This document shows, piece by piece, positions 13,308 to 24,542 of a stretch of DNA of 64,000 nucleotides. Source of the stretch: Diospyros lotus (lineage: Eukaryota; Streptophyta; Magnoliopsida; Ericales; Ebenaceae); the NCBI RefSeq assembly GCF_014633365.1, contig NC_068345.1:10672058-10736057 (forward strand), in the 5' to 3' direction. Below the pieces are notes generated by a model. It was not told where the DNA came from. It saw only the letters and a program-made list of their open reading frames with translations, and ran no database searches. Position 1 is the stretch's first letter. Every line of letters starts with the position of its first letter. The position numbers and the translations under genes are program-made.

Positions 13308-13780
13308 CTTGTAGAATAAAGTATATTATGTATTCGAATGATGTTTTGAGAAATCAATCATGTAATAATGTTTAAGGTATTTATTGGTTATGTTGAGGTA
13401 TCATTAGATTGTATCAAAGGTGCTTAGTTGTTATTAGTTGAGAAATGCAAATTTATAATTGTTATGGTTCAATGTATATTTGAGGTATTTAGTTGCTATG
13501 TCTTAATGATGAGTCTCCATATATTTAGTTTTGATGAGGTACTATGGTACCGATTCTTATGTTAATTAAAATGAATTCGGTTATATACTATATCAAGTTT
13601 TGATTTTAGCTTCTGCATTTGTAATGATTATCTGTCTTAACTTATTGATTCTTAGTTTGGTATGCTGAGAAGGTAGAATGGGATTGTCGAGGAATGATTT
13701 ATATTGAATTTATGTTGAAAAAAAATATATCTATAAAATTCCATGAGTTATTTAACGCTCGAGACAAGCTGGGCGTTACA
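13308..13780 (+). mobile_element. 3' end of an LTR (host of the CACTA element)
   Basis: The segment ends CTGGGCGTTACA at 13780 and resembles the last 400 bases of the solo LTR at 55580-58215: the order of the 'tgcatttgtaatgatt' block, the 'gattgtcgaggaatgat' block and the terminal GGGCGTTACA is shared. Its left part is cut by the CACTA end at 13307. The next 5 bases (AATTT, 13781-13785) would be the target-site duplication. The sequence right of it is transposase coding sequence on the minus strand. Confidence 0.7.
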
Positions 13781-13980
13781 AATTTGAACTTCAAACACTC
13801 ACATTTCATACAAGAACACTTCAACACTCTTAGTCTTATGAAACTTTCTTTAGCAGATACAAGTTGAATGAATTCATCGACACCAGCATAAAATTTAGGA
13901 GTGATCACACCCCTTCTTAGCATACACCTATTATCAATCCACTGACAATGCAACAAGACTTTCATTTTCAATTCAAAATT
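13781..13980 (-). pseudogene. CACTA TNP2-like N-terminal fragment, interrupted by LTR
   Basis: On the minus strand a frame running into 13781 reads WIDNRCMLRRGV then GVDEFIQLV and CSCMKCECLKF. This is the spacing of the transposase-associated domain (aromatic start, GVDEF motif, C-x-C-x2-C) at the N-terminus of CACTA TNP2 proteins. The frame is cut at 13780 by the incoming LTR. The rest of the gene should lie beyond the nested insertions, to the left. This orients the CACTA element ending at 24312 on the minus strand. Confidence 0.65.
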
Positions 13981-15594
13981 GTATAATGAAAACGTGCTAA
14001 TTCCTCATAAGTATATGACTGAATGACTATATATTCTGAAAACTAACCAAATTATATTTTATGACTCCAAACTGTCATAGACAACTGATAAATATGAACA
14101 AGAAATAAATATAATAGTAGATAATTTATTATTCTCTTAAATTTCATTTATTTAATGTCCATATTTATCAATAAATAAATACAATATTGAGATAAATTTT
14201 GATCTTTTTAAAATACTATATATTTTTAAATTAAATTAAATTTTATAAATAGACTTGTCTGAATTAAATATTCAAAATATTTTATGTATTATTTAGTTCT
14301 ACATGTTTGAATTGAATTTTTCTTAAATACTTATTTAAATTTTATTTCTTTTAATACTCAAACACTTATTAAATTTTTTATTTTTTACATTTTTTATTTT
14401 ATTTTAATTGAGTTATTAAGAACATTATGATTAAAATAGTGTATCTAATTTATTTTTTATGTTAGTTGTAAATGTCTCACGTTGAAATTTTATTTTTTAT
14501 TTTTAGTGTTCGATTTTAAAAAAAATATCTTAAAATCTATTAATGTGCTTATTTCATTTTATAACAACAAAATATATTTTTTTATGAATAGTATTTTTAT
14601 TTTTAATATTTCATTCCTTACATATTTGAATTTAATTATTTATCTAATTTATTTCATATGATACTTCTAAATATTTGAATTGAAATTTTATTTCTTATTT
14701 TTAGTGTTTTATTTTAAATAAAAAATCTTAAAATCTATTAGTGTGCTCTACATATTTTATAACAACAAAATAATATTTTTCTTAAATATTATTTTAATTT
14801 TTATATTTCATTACCTACATATTTGAATTAAAATAATTATCTAATTTATTTCGTATGTTATTTTTAAATATTTGAATTGAAATTTTATTTATTATTTTTA
14901 ATGTTTTATGTTAAATAGAATTTTTTTAATTTTTTAATGTGTATATTTTATTTTATAACAACAAAATATATATTTCTTTAAATACTATGTTAATTTTTAG
15001 TATTTTATTTATTACATAATTTATTTAAAATTATAGTATTATATTTTTAATTAAAAGTTTTACTGTTTTAAATTAAAAATAAAAAATGAACATTATTTAT
15101 TATTACAATTACATAACAAAATGTGATTTACATTTATATGATGATTACTAAATAACAATCAATAAAGTTCACATTTTAATTTCTAAACATATTGTAACAA
15201 ATAATATAAACAATTAAACTAAAACTAAACTAATTAACATAAAATAACCATTAAACTAAACTAATACAAAATAACTACAATTAAACTAACACAAAATAAC
15301 TAACTTTAAAATCTTTAAACAAAAAATAAACAACACAAAATAACTATAACTAAAACAAAAACTAAACAACACAAAATAATTACCTCAGTGACTGAAAGAG
15401 TGGGAGCAATGGCACCGGAGGCAGTAACAACACCGGTGGGAGGCAATAGCCATAGAGAATGAGAGAATTAGGGGGGAAGAGAGAAATTGCATGAGAATAA
15501 GAGGAGGGGGGGAGAAATGGCGTGAGAACCAAGGGGGAAAAGGGAGATTTTAAACACAAATTAGTAGCGACGGGAATCCATGACTCGTCGCTGA
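13981..15594 (-). mobile_element. 5' non-coding part of reverse-strand CACTA element
   Basis: Very AT-rich (13990-15370), with repeated TTTGAATTGAAATTTTATTT / TTAGTGTTTTATTTTAAAT blocks about 200 bases apart (14480, 14680, 14870) that look like old internal duplications. 15370-15560 is purine-rich and could be a leader exon. 15565-15594 has TAGCGACGGGAATCC-type subterminal repeats, which continue at 24175-24312 beyond the LTR insertion. No other gene is seen. Confidence 0.6.
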
Positions 15595-16086
15595 TTAGTT
15601 GTAATAGCCCACCTACTCAAAACGTGTTATGTCTTAGGAAATTCAGGTCCTTTTTTTTTTTATTCTAAATTACATTATTCCCGAAATTCCCTTAGACCTA
15701 TCTAGTGCTTGACGAAATGCTTATACACTAGAGATAAACACAGTCTTATAAAGCGAAAGCTGAAATCGAACTTGATCATAACATCTTATACATAAATAAT
15801 TGAACATGACACTTATTACAAAGTTGATACATAAGCTTCTAAAAATAAATTAAAACGTACATAATTCTTGAAACATTCATATTACAACATAATATGGCAC
15901 ACTTGCTTGTTTCTCGATGACTTGCGTCACTACATATCTTCGACTTCCGTACCATCACTGCAAGTCCCGACTGGAACATTGAATATTCCAGGGGCAAAAA
16001 CCCAAATTAGATGATGAACCATCTAAGGGTACAAAATGCTATATCATGTGTGTATGCAATATTTTACTCATCGTAGGTGTTAATTG

Positions 16087-18099
16087 TGTAATAACCCACC
16101 TCTTTAGGGCGTGTTATGCCTTAGGAAATTTGGTCTTTTTTTTTTTTTTTATACCCCAAAATTCCCTAAGACCTTATCTAGTGCTAGACGAGATGTTTAC
16201 ACTAGAAAATAAAATACAAGACGGAAGCTGAATCGAACCTGCTCATGGCAATACATACATGAATATCTAGACATAATATTTATTACAAAGTCATTACATA
16301 AGCTTCTGAAAATAAAACAATTGTACATAATTCTTAAACTATTCATATTACATCATAACATGGCACATTTCCTTATTTCTTGACATCTCGCATCACTACA
16401 GATCTCCAATCTTGGTGTCATCACTGCAAGTCCCGACTGGAACGTTGAATGTTCTAGGTGCAAACCCAAGTTAGATGATGAATCATCTAAATAAGGGTAC
16501 ATAATGCTATGTCATGAGTGTATGCAATGTCTTTCATTGTAGGTGTCAACTGCACCCCTCATGCTACCTACCATTTTAGCGGCCACCTCTTTCGAAGCTG
16601 GGGTGTATGGGTGCACCCTTGGTAAGGTAGTAGTGCCAATTCGTACTCCCTACGGCCTCACATGCGTGTGATCAACAATATCAACGTGTATTTATGCATT
16701 TCATAGTCATGTCATGGATGCATTCTATGTGATGGGTACATTTCATAGTATGTCAATATGACGTAAGCATTCTTAAAGATATAGTCGTACTAAGCTTGAA
16801 ACAGTACACTTACAGTTAAGTTGCCTCGAAAGACGTGTTGGCCTCGAAAATCGTGCCGAGCGGCTATTTCTCAATCTTCTTGCCCTCAAGGACTCCTAAA
16901 ACATTAAACTTATTTTTAGTATATCATTTTACTATTTTTCATAATTTCCTCAATTTTTCTTTTATTTCTAAGCCTTATCTCTTCAAAATTGCATAAAAAT
17001 TATCTAGACTTTCAAAAAATCTAATTTCTATTTTCTAATATTCCTTAAATAATATTTCTAACATTCTGGAATTTTCTTGGAATTTTTTTGAATTAAATTC
17101 CTATTTTTCCTTATTTCCATAATAGAAAAACTACTTAAATAATTAATAAAATTAGCATTTTCCAGAAAATTTTTCACAAAATAAGACATAAACAATATTC
17201 CAGACTTAAATAAAATTTTTGCAAAATTTTATTTCTTTTATTTTTATTTTTTCTTTTATTTCTTTTATTTTCTTTTTTTATTTCTTTCTGACGGGCATGT
17301 GGAAGGCACGCGCCTTCTTCCTACTCGCGGGCGCGTGCAACCACGCGCCCGACTAGTTCATCGTCTCCAACGGCTGCCACACCGTCGACGACGATTCCGA
17401 CCTCCAAGCTTCAAACGAAGCTTCTCTTTCCCTTAATCTCGACCTCCCGAATCCAAATATAGCCTTAGATTTGCGAAAAAAACATAGCAAAATACCTCGA
17501 TTTGAGTGATGAAGTCTCGGCTCCAGCGAGTCGCGATTTTCCAGCAAGGGCTCGGATCTCCTTCCCTGCTGCTCCGTTGGCCACCAAATACTCCAGAAAC
17601 GTTGCCCACACCTCGAGGATCAGAACCCTACTCACGAAAACCCTCAAACGCTGCCCAAATGCCCGATCTTTGAAGTAAAATTTTGAATGAATGGAGCTTA
17701 CTTAATGGCAGCTATTTATAGCCAAACTCGCTCGCGAATGGTCAAATCGAAGGCGCCACGCGTCCCTGAGGCCATTCCTAAGGCGATTATGCGCCTGCTC
17801 CGATTTTCTGCTAGATTTTGCTTTTATATATATATACAGATATATACCTATATATATACATACGAATTTACATATATACATACTGATTTATATATACAGC
17901 AAGCTATATACATACATATATACATACATACTAAATTACATATCCAGTAACACCAAAAAGAAATCCTATTAAACACTAAATAATTTATATACATACTATT
18001 TACATACTTATGTAATTTATGGCATAAGCACACTTTAATTAGCATAATTTAATTAAACCAAATATACTATTTAGGACTAAAATGACTTAAGGTATTACA
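16087..18099 (-). repeat. 3' LTR of the gypsy element
   Basis: A 2,013-bp LTR, starting TGTAATACC at 18099 and ending GGTTATTACA at 16087 (minus strand). The 16850-18099 portion is nearly identical to 21261-22538. It includes a GC-rich stretch (17290-17660) and TATA/TACA-rich runs at 17825-17940. Confidence 0.9.
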
Positions 18100-18114
18100 T
18101 TCTCCCCTCCTTAC
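18100..18114 (-). other. Polypurine tract
   Basis: On the minus strand a purine run AAGGAGGGGAGAAT directly precedes the 3' LTR start at 18099. This is the plus-strand priming site position in LTR retrotransposons. Confidence 0.8.
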
Positions 18115-18135
18115 AAAAATTTCGTCCTTAAAATT

Positions 18136-18495
18136 TGATTATTCTTCGTTCATTGCATCTTTAAAAAGGTATGGGAAATTGAGCTTCATGTCTTCCTCTT
18201 GCTCCCAAGTTATCTCCTCACTTACCGGGTTTCTCCAGAAAACTTGCACTAGAGGAATTGACTTGTTCCTTATGACTTGGTCCCCACAATCCAAAATTCT
18301 GATTGGTTTCTCAACGTACGAGAGATTTTCTTAAATCTCGATAGCCTCAGCTGGCATTACCTGGGAGGGATCTGGCTCATGTTTACAGAGTTGCGATAAA
18401 TGAAACACATCGTGGAGGTTTGATAGGGCCAGGGGTAGAGCAAGTCGATAAGCGACTAGTCCAATTCTTTCCATTATATCATATGGCCCTATATA
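18136..18495 (-). pseudogene. Integrase C-terminus / chromodomain-like tail
   Basis: Continuing the integrase frame beyond a stop near 18497, the minus strand encodes YIGPYDIMERIG, then AYRLALP, LHDVFHLSQL, and near the end VFWRNPVSEEITWEQEEDM. This is the GPF/Y-type module followed by a chromodomain-like fold typical of plant chromoviruses, where it guides integration to particular chromatin. Another stop lies near 18334. The frame ends at about 18136, just before the polypurine tract. Confidence 0.75.
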
Positions 18496-19041
18496 TCAGG
18501 GGCTTAACTTGCCCTTTTTCTTGTTGCTTCTAGTCACCATTCTTAGTGGAGATATCTTTAGGTATACTTTATCGCCTACTTGGAACTCCAATTTCCTTCT
18601 TCTCGCATCAGCATAGGATTTCTGGCGATTCTGAGCTTCCTTAATTCTCTCTTGAATGGTCTTTATCTTTTCTGTCATTTCCTGAACTATCTCCGGTCCC
18701 AAAATTTGACGTTCACCTACTTCAGTCCAACATATCGGGGACCTACATTTTCGTCCATACAGGGCTTCATAGGGGGCCATTCCAATGCTGCTGTGGTAGC
18801 TATTATTATAAGCGAACTCTACTAATGGTAAATGCTCCTCCCAACTACCTGGAAAATCAATAGTGCAAGCTCGCAGCATGTCTTCTAGGGTTTGAATTGT
18901 TCTTTCTAATTGACCATCTGTTTGGGGATTTCTAACGATTGTAAACTTCCACCCGATTTCTGATGCTCGGTCTTGATTTTTTGACACATGTCGCATTGAC
19001 TTACTTATCTTGCCACGCTTTTCTTCATTCCGGGCCACCAA
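18496..19041 (-). pseudogene. Gypsy integrase, C-terminal half
   Basis: The open frame of 181 codons contains NPQTDGQLERTIQTLEDMLR, the segment around the catalytic glutamate, then FAYNNSYHSSIGMAPYEALYGR and the VGDKVYLKI core of the C-terminal domain. The first ~30 residues do not fit the integrase family, and the part with the first two catalytic aspartates is missing between this frame and the zinc-finger piece at 19005-19352. An internal deletion therefore removed most of the catalytic core. Confidence 0.85.
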
Positions 19042-19352
19042 TATACAACCTTCAAGTCTTGGTACATCTTGTTGGTGCTAGGGTGTATTGAGTATCTAGA
19101 TCGATGGGCTTCTCCCAAAATTATTTGCCGCAATTCCCTCACACAAGGTACATATATTCTACCTTGAAAACGAAGGATGTTTTCTCTTACCTCAAATTCT
19201 GGTCTCTTTACTTGCCCTTGCTCGTCAACCCATATTTTTATTCGAGAGTCTTCTGAGTAGGCTTGTCGTATCTGATCCATTAATTCTGGTTGTAGCGTGA
19301 GACTAACTGCGTAGGCAGAGTTTCCTCGGGGAATTACTCCTACCGTCATCAA
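19005..19352 (-). pseudogene. Gypsy integrase N-terminal zinc-binding region
   Basis: The frame includes ILRFQGRIYVP, then GEAHRSRYSIHPSTNKMYQDL and VVYWWPGMKKSVA: the H-x-H part of the HHCC zinc-binding domain of retroviral-type integrases. The C-x2-C part should follow but the sequence is deleted. Upstream (19353-19490) the reading is interrupted by stops. Confidence 0.8.
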
Positions 19353-19399
19353 GCTAAAAGCTTCAACTAGCTTCTACTCTGCCACCATCATTCCAGCCA

Positions 19400-19838
19400 C
19401 ACAGATGGTTTCTTTCCTGCTTAGGGCATCTGCTACAATGTTAACTTTACCGGGATGGTATTGAATAGTGCAGTCGTAATCTTTTAACAACTCCATCTAT
19501 CTCCGTTGCCTTATATTTAATTCTTTCTGCGAGAAAACGTATTATAGACTCTTGTGATCAGTAAAAATTTTGAATTTCTCGCCATACAAATAATGTCTCC
19601 AAATATTTAGGGCAAACACTACTACAGCCAACTCCAAATCGTGAGTCGGGTAGTTCTACTCGTGGTTCTTGAGCTGTCGGGATCCATAAGCGATGACCCT
19701 ACCGTGCTGCATCAGCACACACCCCAAACCGTTTCTCGAGGCGTCAATGTAAATCATAAAGCCTTCTGATCCATTTGGCATAGCTAGTACCGGAGCGGTT
19801 GTCGGCTTATCCTTAAGTGTTTGAAAACTTTCTTTCAT
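19400..19838 (-). pseudogene. RNase H domain, frameshifted
   Basis: The frame from 19838 carries [28 protein letters not shown], the start of the gypsy RNase H domain with its first catalytic aspartate. A stop at 19656-19658 and frameshifts break the remainder, whose signatures (an IFTDH-like block, a YHPGKVN-like block) are only recoverable in other frames down to about 19400. It overlaps the RT frame end at 19835 by a few bases through a frameshift. Confidence 0.75.
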
Positions 19839-20800
19839 CGTTCACTCCAATCGAACTTCACCCCCTTCTGAGTTAACTTGGTGAGGGGCATTGCAATCTT
19901 GGAAAACCCTTCCACGAACTTCCTATAATATCTAGCTAATCCCAAGAAACTCTTAATTTCAGTAACCGGCCGAGGTTGCTTCCAATTCGTCACAGCTGCT
20001 ATCTTGGCCAGGTCGACTGATATTCCTTCAGCCGATATAACATGCCCTAAAAATGCCACCTGGTATAACCAAAATTCACATTTCGAGAATTTGGCATATA
20101 GTTTATGCTCTTGTAATGTTTGTAATATTACCCTTAAATGTGATTCATGCTCTTCTTCTGAGGGAGAGTATATCAGTATATCGTCTATAAATATGATCAC
20201 AAATTTGTCCAAGAATGGGCTGAAGACTCGATTCATAGTATCCATAAAAGCTGCTGGGGCATTGGTCAGCTCGAACGGCATAATAAAAAATTCGTAGTGC
20301 CCGTATCGAGAACGAAAAGTTGTCTTAGGCACATCTTCTGCCTTGATCCTCAATTGATAGTACCCTGATCTCAAGTCAATTTTTGAGAAAACCTTGGCTC
20401 CTTGTAACTGGTCAAACAGCTCCTCGATTCTGGGGAGTGGGTACTTATTCTTGACTGTTATCTTGTTTAGCTGTCGATAGTCGATACACATCCTCAGACT
20501 TCCGTCCTTTTTCTTGACGAAGAGTACTGGTGCTCCCCATGGCGACATGCTTGGTCTAATGAACCCCTTGTCCAACAATTCTTGAAGTTGGGTTTTTAAT
20601 TCTCTTAATTTTACAGGAGCCATTTTATATGGGGGTATTGAAACCGGACCTGCCCTTGGTACGATTTCTATCGAGAATTCGATCTCTCGTTGGGGTGGCA
20701 ATCCAGGCAATTCTTCGGGAAACACATCTCCGAATTCTCTAACGATTCGCACTTCTTCGACTTTCGATGGTTCCTCGTTTTTCCCTTGGACACAAGTCAA
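19835..20800 (-). pseudogene. Gypsy reverse transcriptase domain
   Basis: A 321-codon open frame encodes a nearly intact Ty3/gypsy reverse transcriptase: the pre-[15 protein letters not shown] block, [25 protein letters not shown] with a catalytic aspartate, and FIDDILIYS holding the two active-site aspartates, then [11 protein letters not shown] and the [14 protein letters not shown] thumb region. The domain copies element RNA into DNA inside virus-like particles. The 'M' at the frame start is internal; the true polyprotein began upstream in gag. One conserved block reads PFELTNAP, where the family normally has glycine rather than glutamate. Confidence 0.9.
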
Positions 20801-20881
20801 GTATCCTTGTGCTCCTTGACGTAATAGTTTCTCAACCTTTAGAGCCGAGATTCACTTCCAATCACTTACCCTCTTTTGCCC

Positions 20882-21259
20882 TCAAAACTTGACGTTCGAG
20901 TCTCCGTTCATGAGATAGGCTATTTTAGCTTTACAGTCTAATGTAGCGTTGTGTTTAATTAAGAAGTCCATTCCTAAAATCACATCAAAATCTTGAAATT
21001 CCAGAAAGATTAGATCCACCAGGAACTCAACTTCTCTTATCTGAATCTTCCTATTTTTGTATCCTGAAAAAGTTTCTAGAGACTTCCCCATTGGGGTTGC
21101 CACAATCATACGACAATTCAAGTTTTCTGGCTTTTCTCCTAATACTTCAGCGAATGCATGTGAAATGAATGAGTGACTTGCGCCTGAATCTATTAAAACA
21201 TACATGGGAATACCAGATAATAACATGGTACCTTCAATTACGACTGGGTCTTCTGTCAA
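20882..21259 (-). pseudogene. Gypsy aspartic protease region
   Basis: The frame has VLIDSGASHSFIS near residues 31-43, the DSG active site of retroviral-type aspartic proteases, and VILGMDFLIKHNATLDC in its C-terminal half. It is cut at 21260 by LTR sequence, so everything upstream (linker and gag) is gone. A stop and frame change between 20881 and 20800 separate it from RT. Confidence 0.85.
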
Positions 21260-22538
21260 ATCGTGCCGAGCGGCTATTTCTCAATCTTCTTGCCCTCAAG
21301 GACTCCTAAAACATTAAACTTATTTTTAGTATATCATTTTACTATTTTTCATAATTTCCTCAATTTTTCTTTTATTTCTAAGCCTTATCTCTTCAAAATT
21401 GCATAAAACTTATCTAGACTTTCAAAAAATCTAATTTCTATTTTCTAATATTCCTTAAATAATATTTCTAACATTCTGGAATTTTCTTGGAATTTTTTTG
21501 AATTAAATTCCTATTTTTCCATATTTTCATAATAGAAAAACTACTTAAATAATTAATCAAATTAGCATTTTCCAAAAATTTTTTCACAAAATAAGACATA
21601 AACAATATTCCAGACTTAAATAAAATTTTTGCAAAATTTTATTTCTTTTATTTTTATTTTTTCTTTTATTTCTTTTCTTTTCTTTTTTTATTTCTTTATG
21701 GCGGGCACGTGGAAGGCACGCGCCTTCTTCCTACTCACGAGCGCGTGCAGCCACGCGCCCGACTGGTTCATCGTCTCCGGCGGCTACCACGCTGCCGGCG
21801 ACGATTCCGACCTCCAAGCTTCAAACGAAGCTTTCCTTTCCCTTAATCTCAACCTCCCGAATCCAAATATAGCCTTAGATTTGCGAAAAAACATAGCAAA
21901 ATACCTCGATTTGAGCAATGAAGTCTCGGCTCCGGCGAGTCGCGATTTTCTGGCGAGGGCTCGGATCTCCTTCCCCGCTGCTCCATTGGCCATCAAATGC
22001 TCCAGAAACGTTGCCCACACCTCGAGGATCAGAACCCTACTCACGAAAACCCTCAAACACTACCCAAATGCCCGATCTTTGAAGTAAAATTTTGGATGAA
22101 TGGAGCTTACTTGATGGCGGCTATTTATAGCCAAACTCACCCGCAAATGGTCAAATCAAAGGCGCCACGCGTCCCTGAGGCCATTCCTAAGGCCATCTCT
22201 CATTAATTCCCCCCTCTCCCTGATTACTTGTTACAGGCGCGATCGTGCACCTGCTCCGATTTTCTGCCAAATTTTGCTTTTTTTATATATATATATATAC
22301 ATACAAATTTACATATATACATACTGATTTATATATACAGCAAGCTATATACGTACATATATACATACATACTAAATCACATATCCAGCAACACCAAAAA
22401 GAAATCCTATTAAACACTAAATAATTTATATACATACTATTTACATACTTATGTAATTTCGGGCATAAGCATACTTTAATTAGCATAATTTAATTAAATC
22501 AAGTATATTATTTATTTATAATGATTTAGGGTATTGCA
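21260..22538 (-). repeat. Truncated 5' LTR
   Basis: It aligns base for base with 16850-18099 of the 3' LTR but lacks the counterpart of 16087-16849, and joins protease coding sequence directly at 21260. The outer end is TGCAATACCC, with one change from the usual TGTA. It includes an extra 50-bp segment near 22195-22245 relative to the left LTR. Confidence 0.9.
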
Positions 22539-24174
22539 AATTGCACCCCTCATGCTACTTACCATTCTTACAGCCATCTCTTTCGAAGCCGGGGTGTCTG
22601 GGGGCACCCTTTGTAAAGTAGCGGTGCCAGTTCGTACTCCCTACGGCCTTAATACGTGTGATCAATGATATCATCATGTCAATCAACATTTCACAGCATG
22701 TCATATGTGCAGTCTATGTGATGGGTGCATACCTGAACATGTCAATATGATGTAAGCATTCCAAATAATCGGGTTTATGTATAATCGTACTAATTTGTAA
22801 CAGTACACTTACAATTTAAGTTGTCTCGAAAAGCGTGTTGTCCTCGAAAGACGAGCTATTTCCCAATCCTCGTGCCCCAAGGATTCCTAAAACATTAAAT
22901 TTATTCCAGACTATTAATCCACTATTTTCTCATAATTTCTAAAATTTTTATTTATTTTCTAAGTCTTATTTCCTCAGAATTTCATAATAAATATCTAGAC
23001 TTTCATATATACCAATTTCTCTTTACTAATATTCCTTAAATAATATTTCTAGGCTTCTAGAATTTTCTTGGAATTTTTCAAAATTAAATTCCTATTTTTT
23101 CTTATTTCCATAATGGAAAAACTATTTAATTAAATAATTAATTTGGCATTTTCCAAAAAAAAATTCAAAAAATAAGGCATAAACAAAATTCTAGATTTTT
23201 TGGAATTTTTTGCAAAATTTTATCTACTTTTTTTTTTCTTTTCTCTTTTTTTTTCTTTTCTTTATTTTTCTGTCGAGCACGTGCAAGCCACGTGCCTTTT
23301 TCCTAGTCACGGGCGCTTGACTGCACACGCTCTACTGGTGCGTCTTCTCTGGTGGCCCTCTCACCGTCGGCAATGCAGCTGAGCCCCCAAGCTCCAAAAG
23401 AAGCTTCCCTCCCCCATATAATCGACCTCTCGAACCCAAAAATAGCATTAGATTTTCGAAAAACATAATAAAAATACCTCGATTTGTGTTTAAACGTGCG
23501 GCTCCGGCGACTTGCGCGATTTTTTGATGAGCACGATTTCTCCTTCTCCGCTGCTCTGTTGGCCACCAAATGCTCTAAAAAACTTGCCCACGATGCAAAG
23601 ACCAAAACCCCACTCTCAAATACTGCCCCAATCCACCGATCTATGAAGTAAACAAATTCTGATGAAGGCCTCACTCGAACTCAGCTATTTATAGCCAAAA
23701 CTCGACGTGTCTTGTCCCATTACGGCACCCACGTGTCCTAGAAGGCCATCCTGATGTCCTTTGAGGCATTAATAGCCTCCCTTACCTCTGGTGGCCATTT
23801 GCAGGCGCGGCCAGAGCATGGCCGCGCGCCTGCTCCGATTTTCTGAGTTTTTTTGTTTTTTTTTTAATATATATGCACATCTACATACATATACATATAT
23901 ACATATACCTATTTATAATATACATATATACATATAACAGTATAAAAAAATCCCAATACATACTATTTATATAATTTCTAGTACATAAGTATATTTTAAT
24001 TATACTATATATTTTATACTATGATTTAAACTAAATAAATTACATACAACTAAAAATAAATAAATTTATACTTACCCTACTGATAAACACTTAAAATTCT
24101 AATAATTTCTTTAGGGTCTTAAAACACTAAAATTTCAATTTATTATTTACGATGTCTAAGGGTATTACATTAGT

Positions 24175-24312
24175 GATGGGAGTTCCGTCACTGAAATTCT
24201 GTGACAGACTATTTTGTTACTAAATTTTGTGATAGGCAAGCCGCCGTTAAAATATTTTAGTGACGGATTTTCGTCACTAAATCCGTCACTAAATTATGAT
24301 TTTCTTGTAGTG
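24175..24312 (-). repeat. CACTA terminus and subterminal repeats
   Basis: Variants of TTAGTGACGGATTTTCGTCACTAAAT in both orientations lead to TTTTCTTGTAGTG ending at 24312. It is the 5' end of the minus-strand CACTA element whose transposase start lies at 13781-13980. The next bases (GAT) begin gypsy protease coding sequence. Confidence 0.8.
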
Positions 24313-24346
24313 GATCTACGGGAACTGCTTTTGAGCGAATGCACAT
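24313..24346 (+). pseudogene. Tat-type gypsy protease active-site fragment
   Basis: These 34 bases encode GSTGTAFERMHI in one frame, the residues just after the catalytic aspartate of a gypsy protease. They continue, after the solo LTR 24347-29808, in the frame at 29814 onward. The CACTA element therefore inserted at the protease active site. Confidence 0.6.
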
Positions 24347-24542
24347 TGTGATGCCCTTAATTTCTCTCAATTTCTCGCTTAAACAAGCTCTGATGATTAT
24401 ATTGTCCCTATCACCGAAGACCGCATTCGAGGAATCCGAGAAGGGTCTGTCAGAAAAGATGGCCTATGCACAAAACCCAATTAGAAGCGTCATGCATATT
24501 CCTTGCTATTAACAACGGAAGCCATACTCATACATCATTATA

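Larger units (their letters stand above)
16087..22538 (-). mobile_element. Ty3/gypsy retrotransposon (chromovirus-like), defective
   Basis: The element runs on the minus strand: truncated 5' LTR (22538-21260), protease, RT, RNase H, integrase pieces, chromodomain-like tail, polypurine tract, 3' LTR (18099-16087). It is flanked by a perfect AATTG duplication (16082-16086, 22539-22543). Domain order PR-RT-RH-INT makes it Ty3/gypsy, and the C-terminal chromodomain-like region suggests a Tekay/Del-type chromovirus. The 3' part of the 5' LTR, the primer-binding site and all of gag are missing, and pol is broken. It cannot be autonomous. Confidence 0.9.
15600..24169 (-). mobile_element. Solo LTR split by a younger gypsy element
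   Basis: On the minus strand it starts TGTAATACCC at 24169 and ends GGGCTATTACA at 15600, with a perfect TTAGT duplication at 15595-15599 and 24170-24174. The LTR is in two pieces, 15600-16086 and 22544-24169 (about 2.1 kb together); the gap is the gypsy element 16087-22538. It is a diverged member of the same family as that element's own LTRs (compare 15600-16086 with 16087-16550). A 23269-23860 portion is GC-rich and gives false ORFs. Confidence 0.9.

Noticed and set aside
17285..17660. Possible short genes in a GC-rich block
   Set aside because: The block is repeated at 21695-22085 as part of the other LTR of the same gypsy element; no conserved domain.
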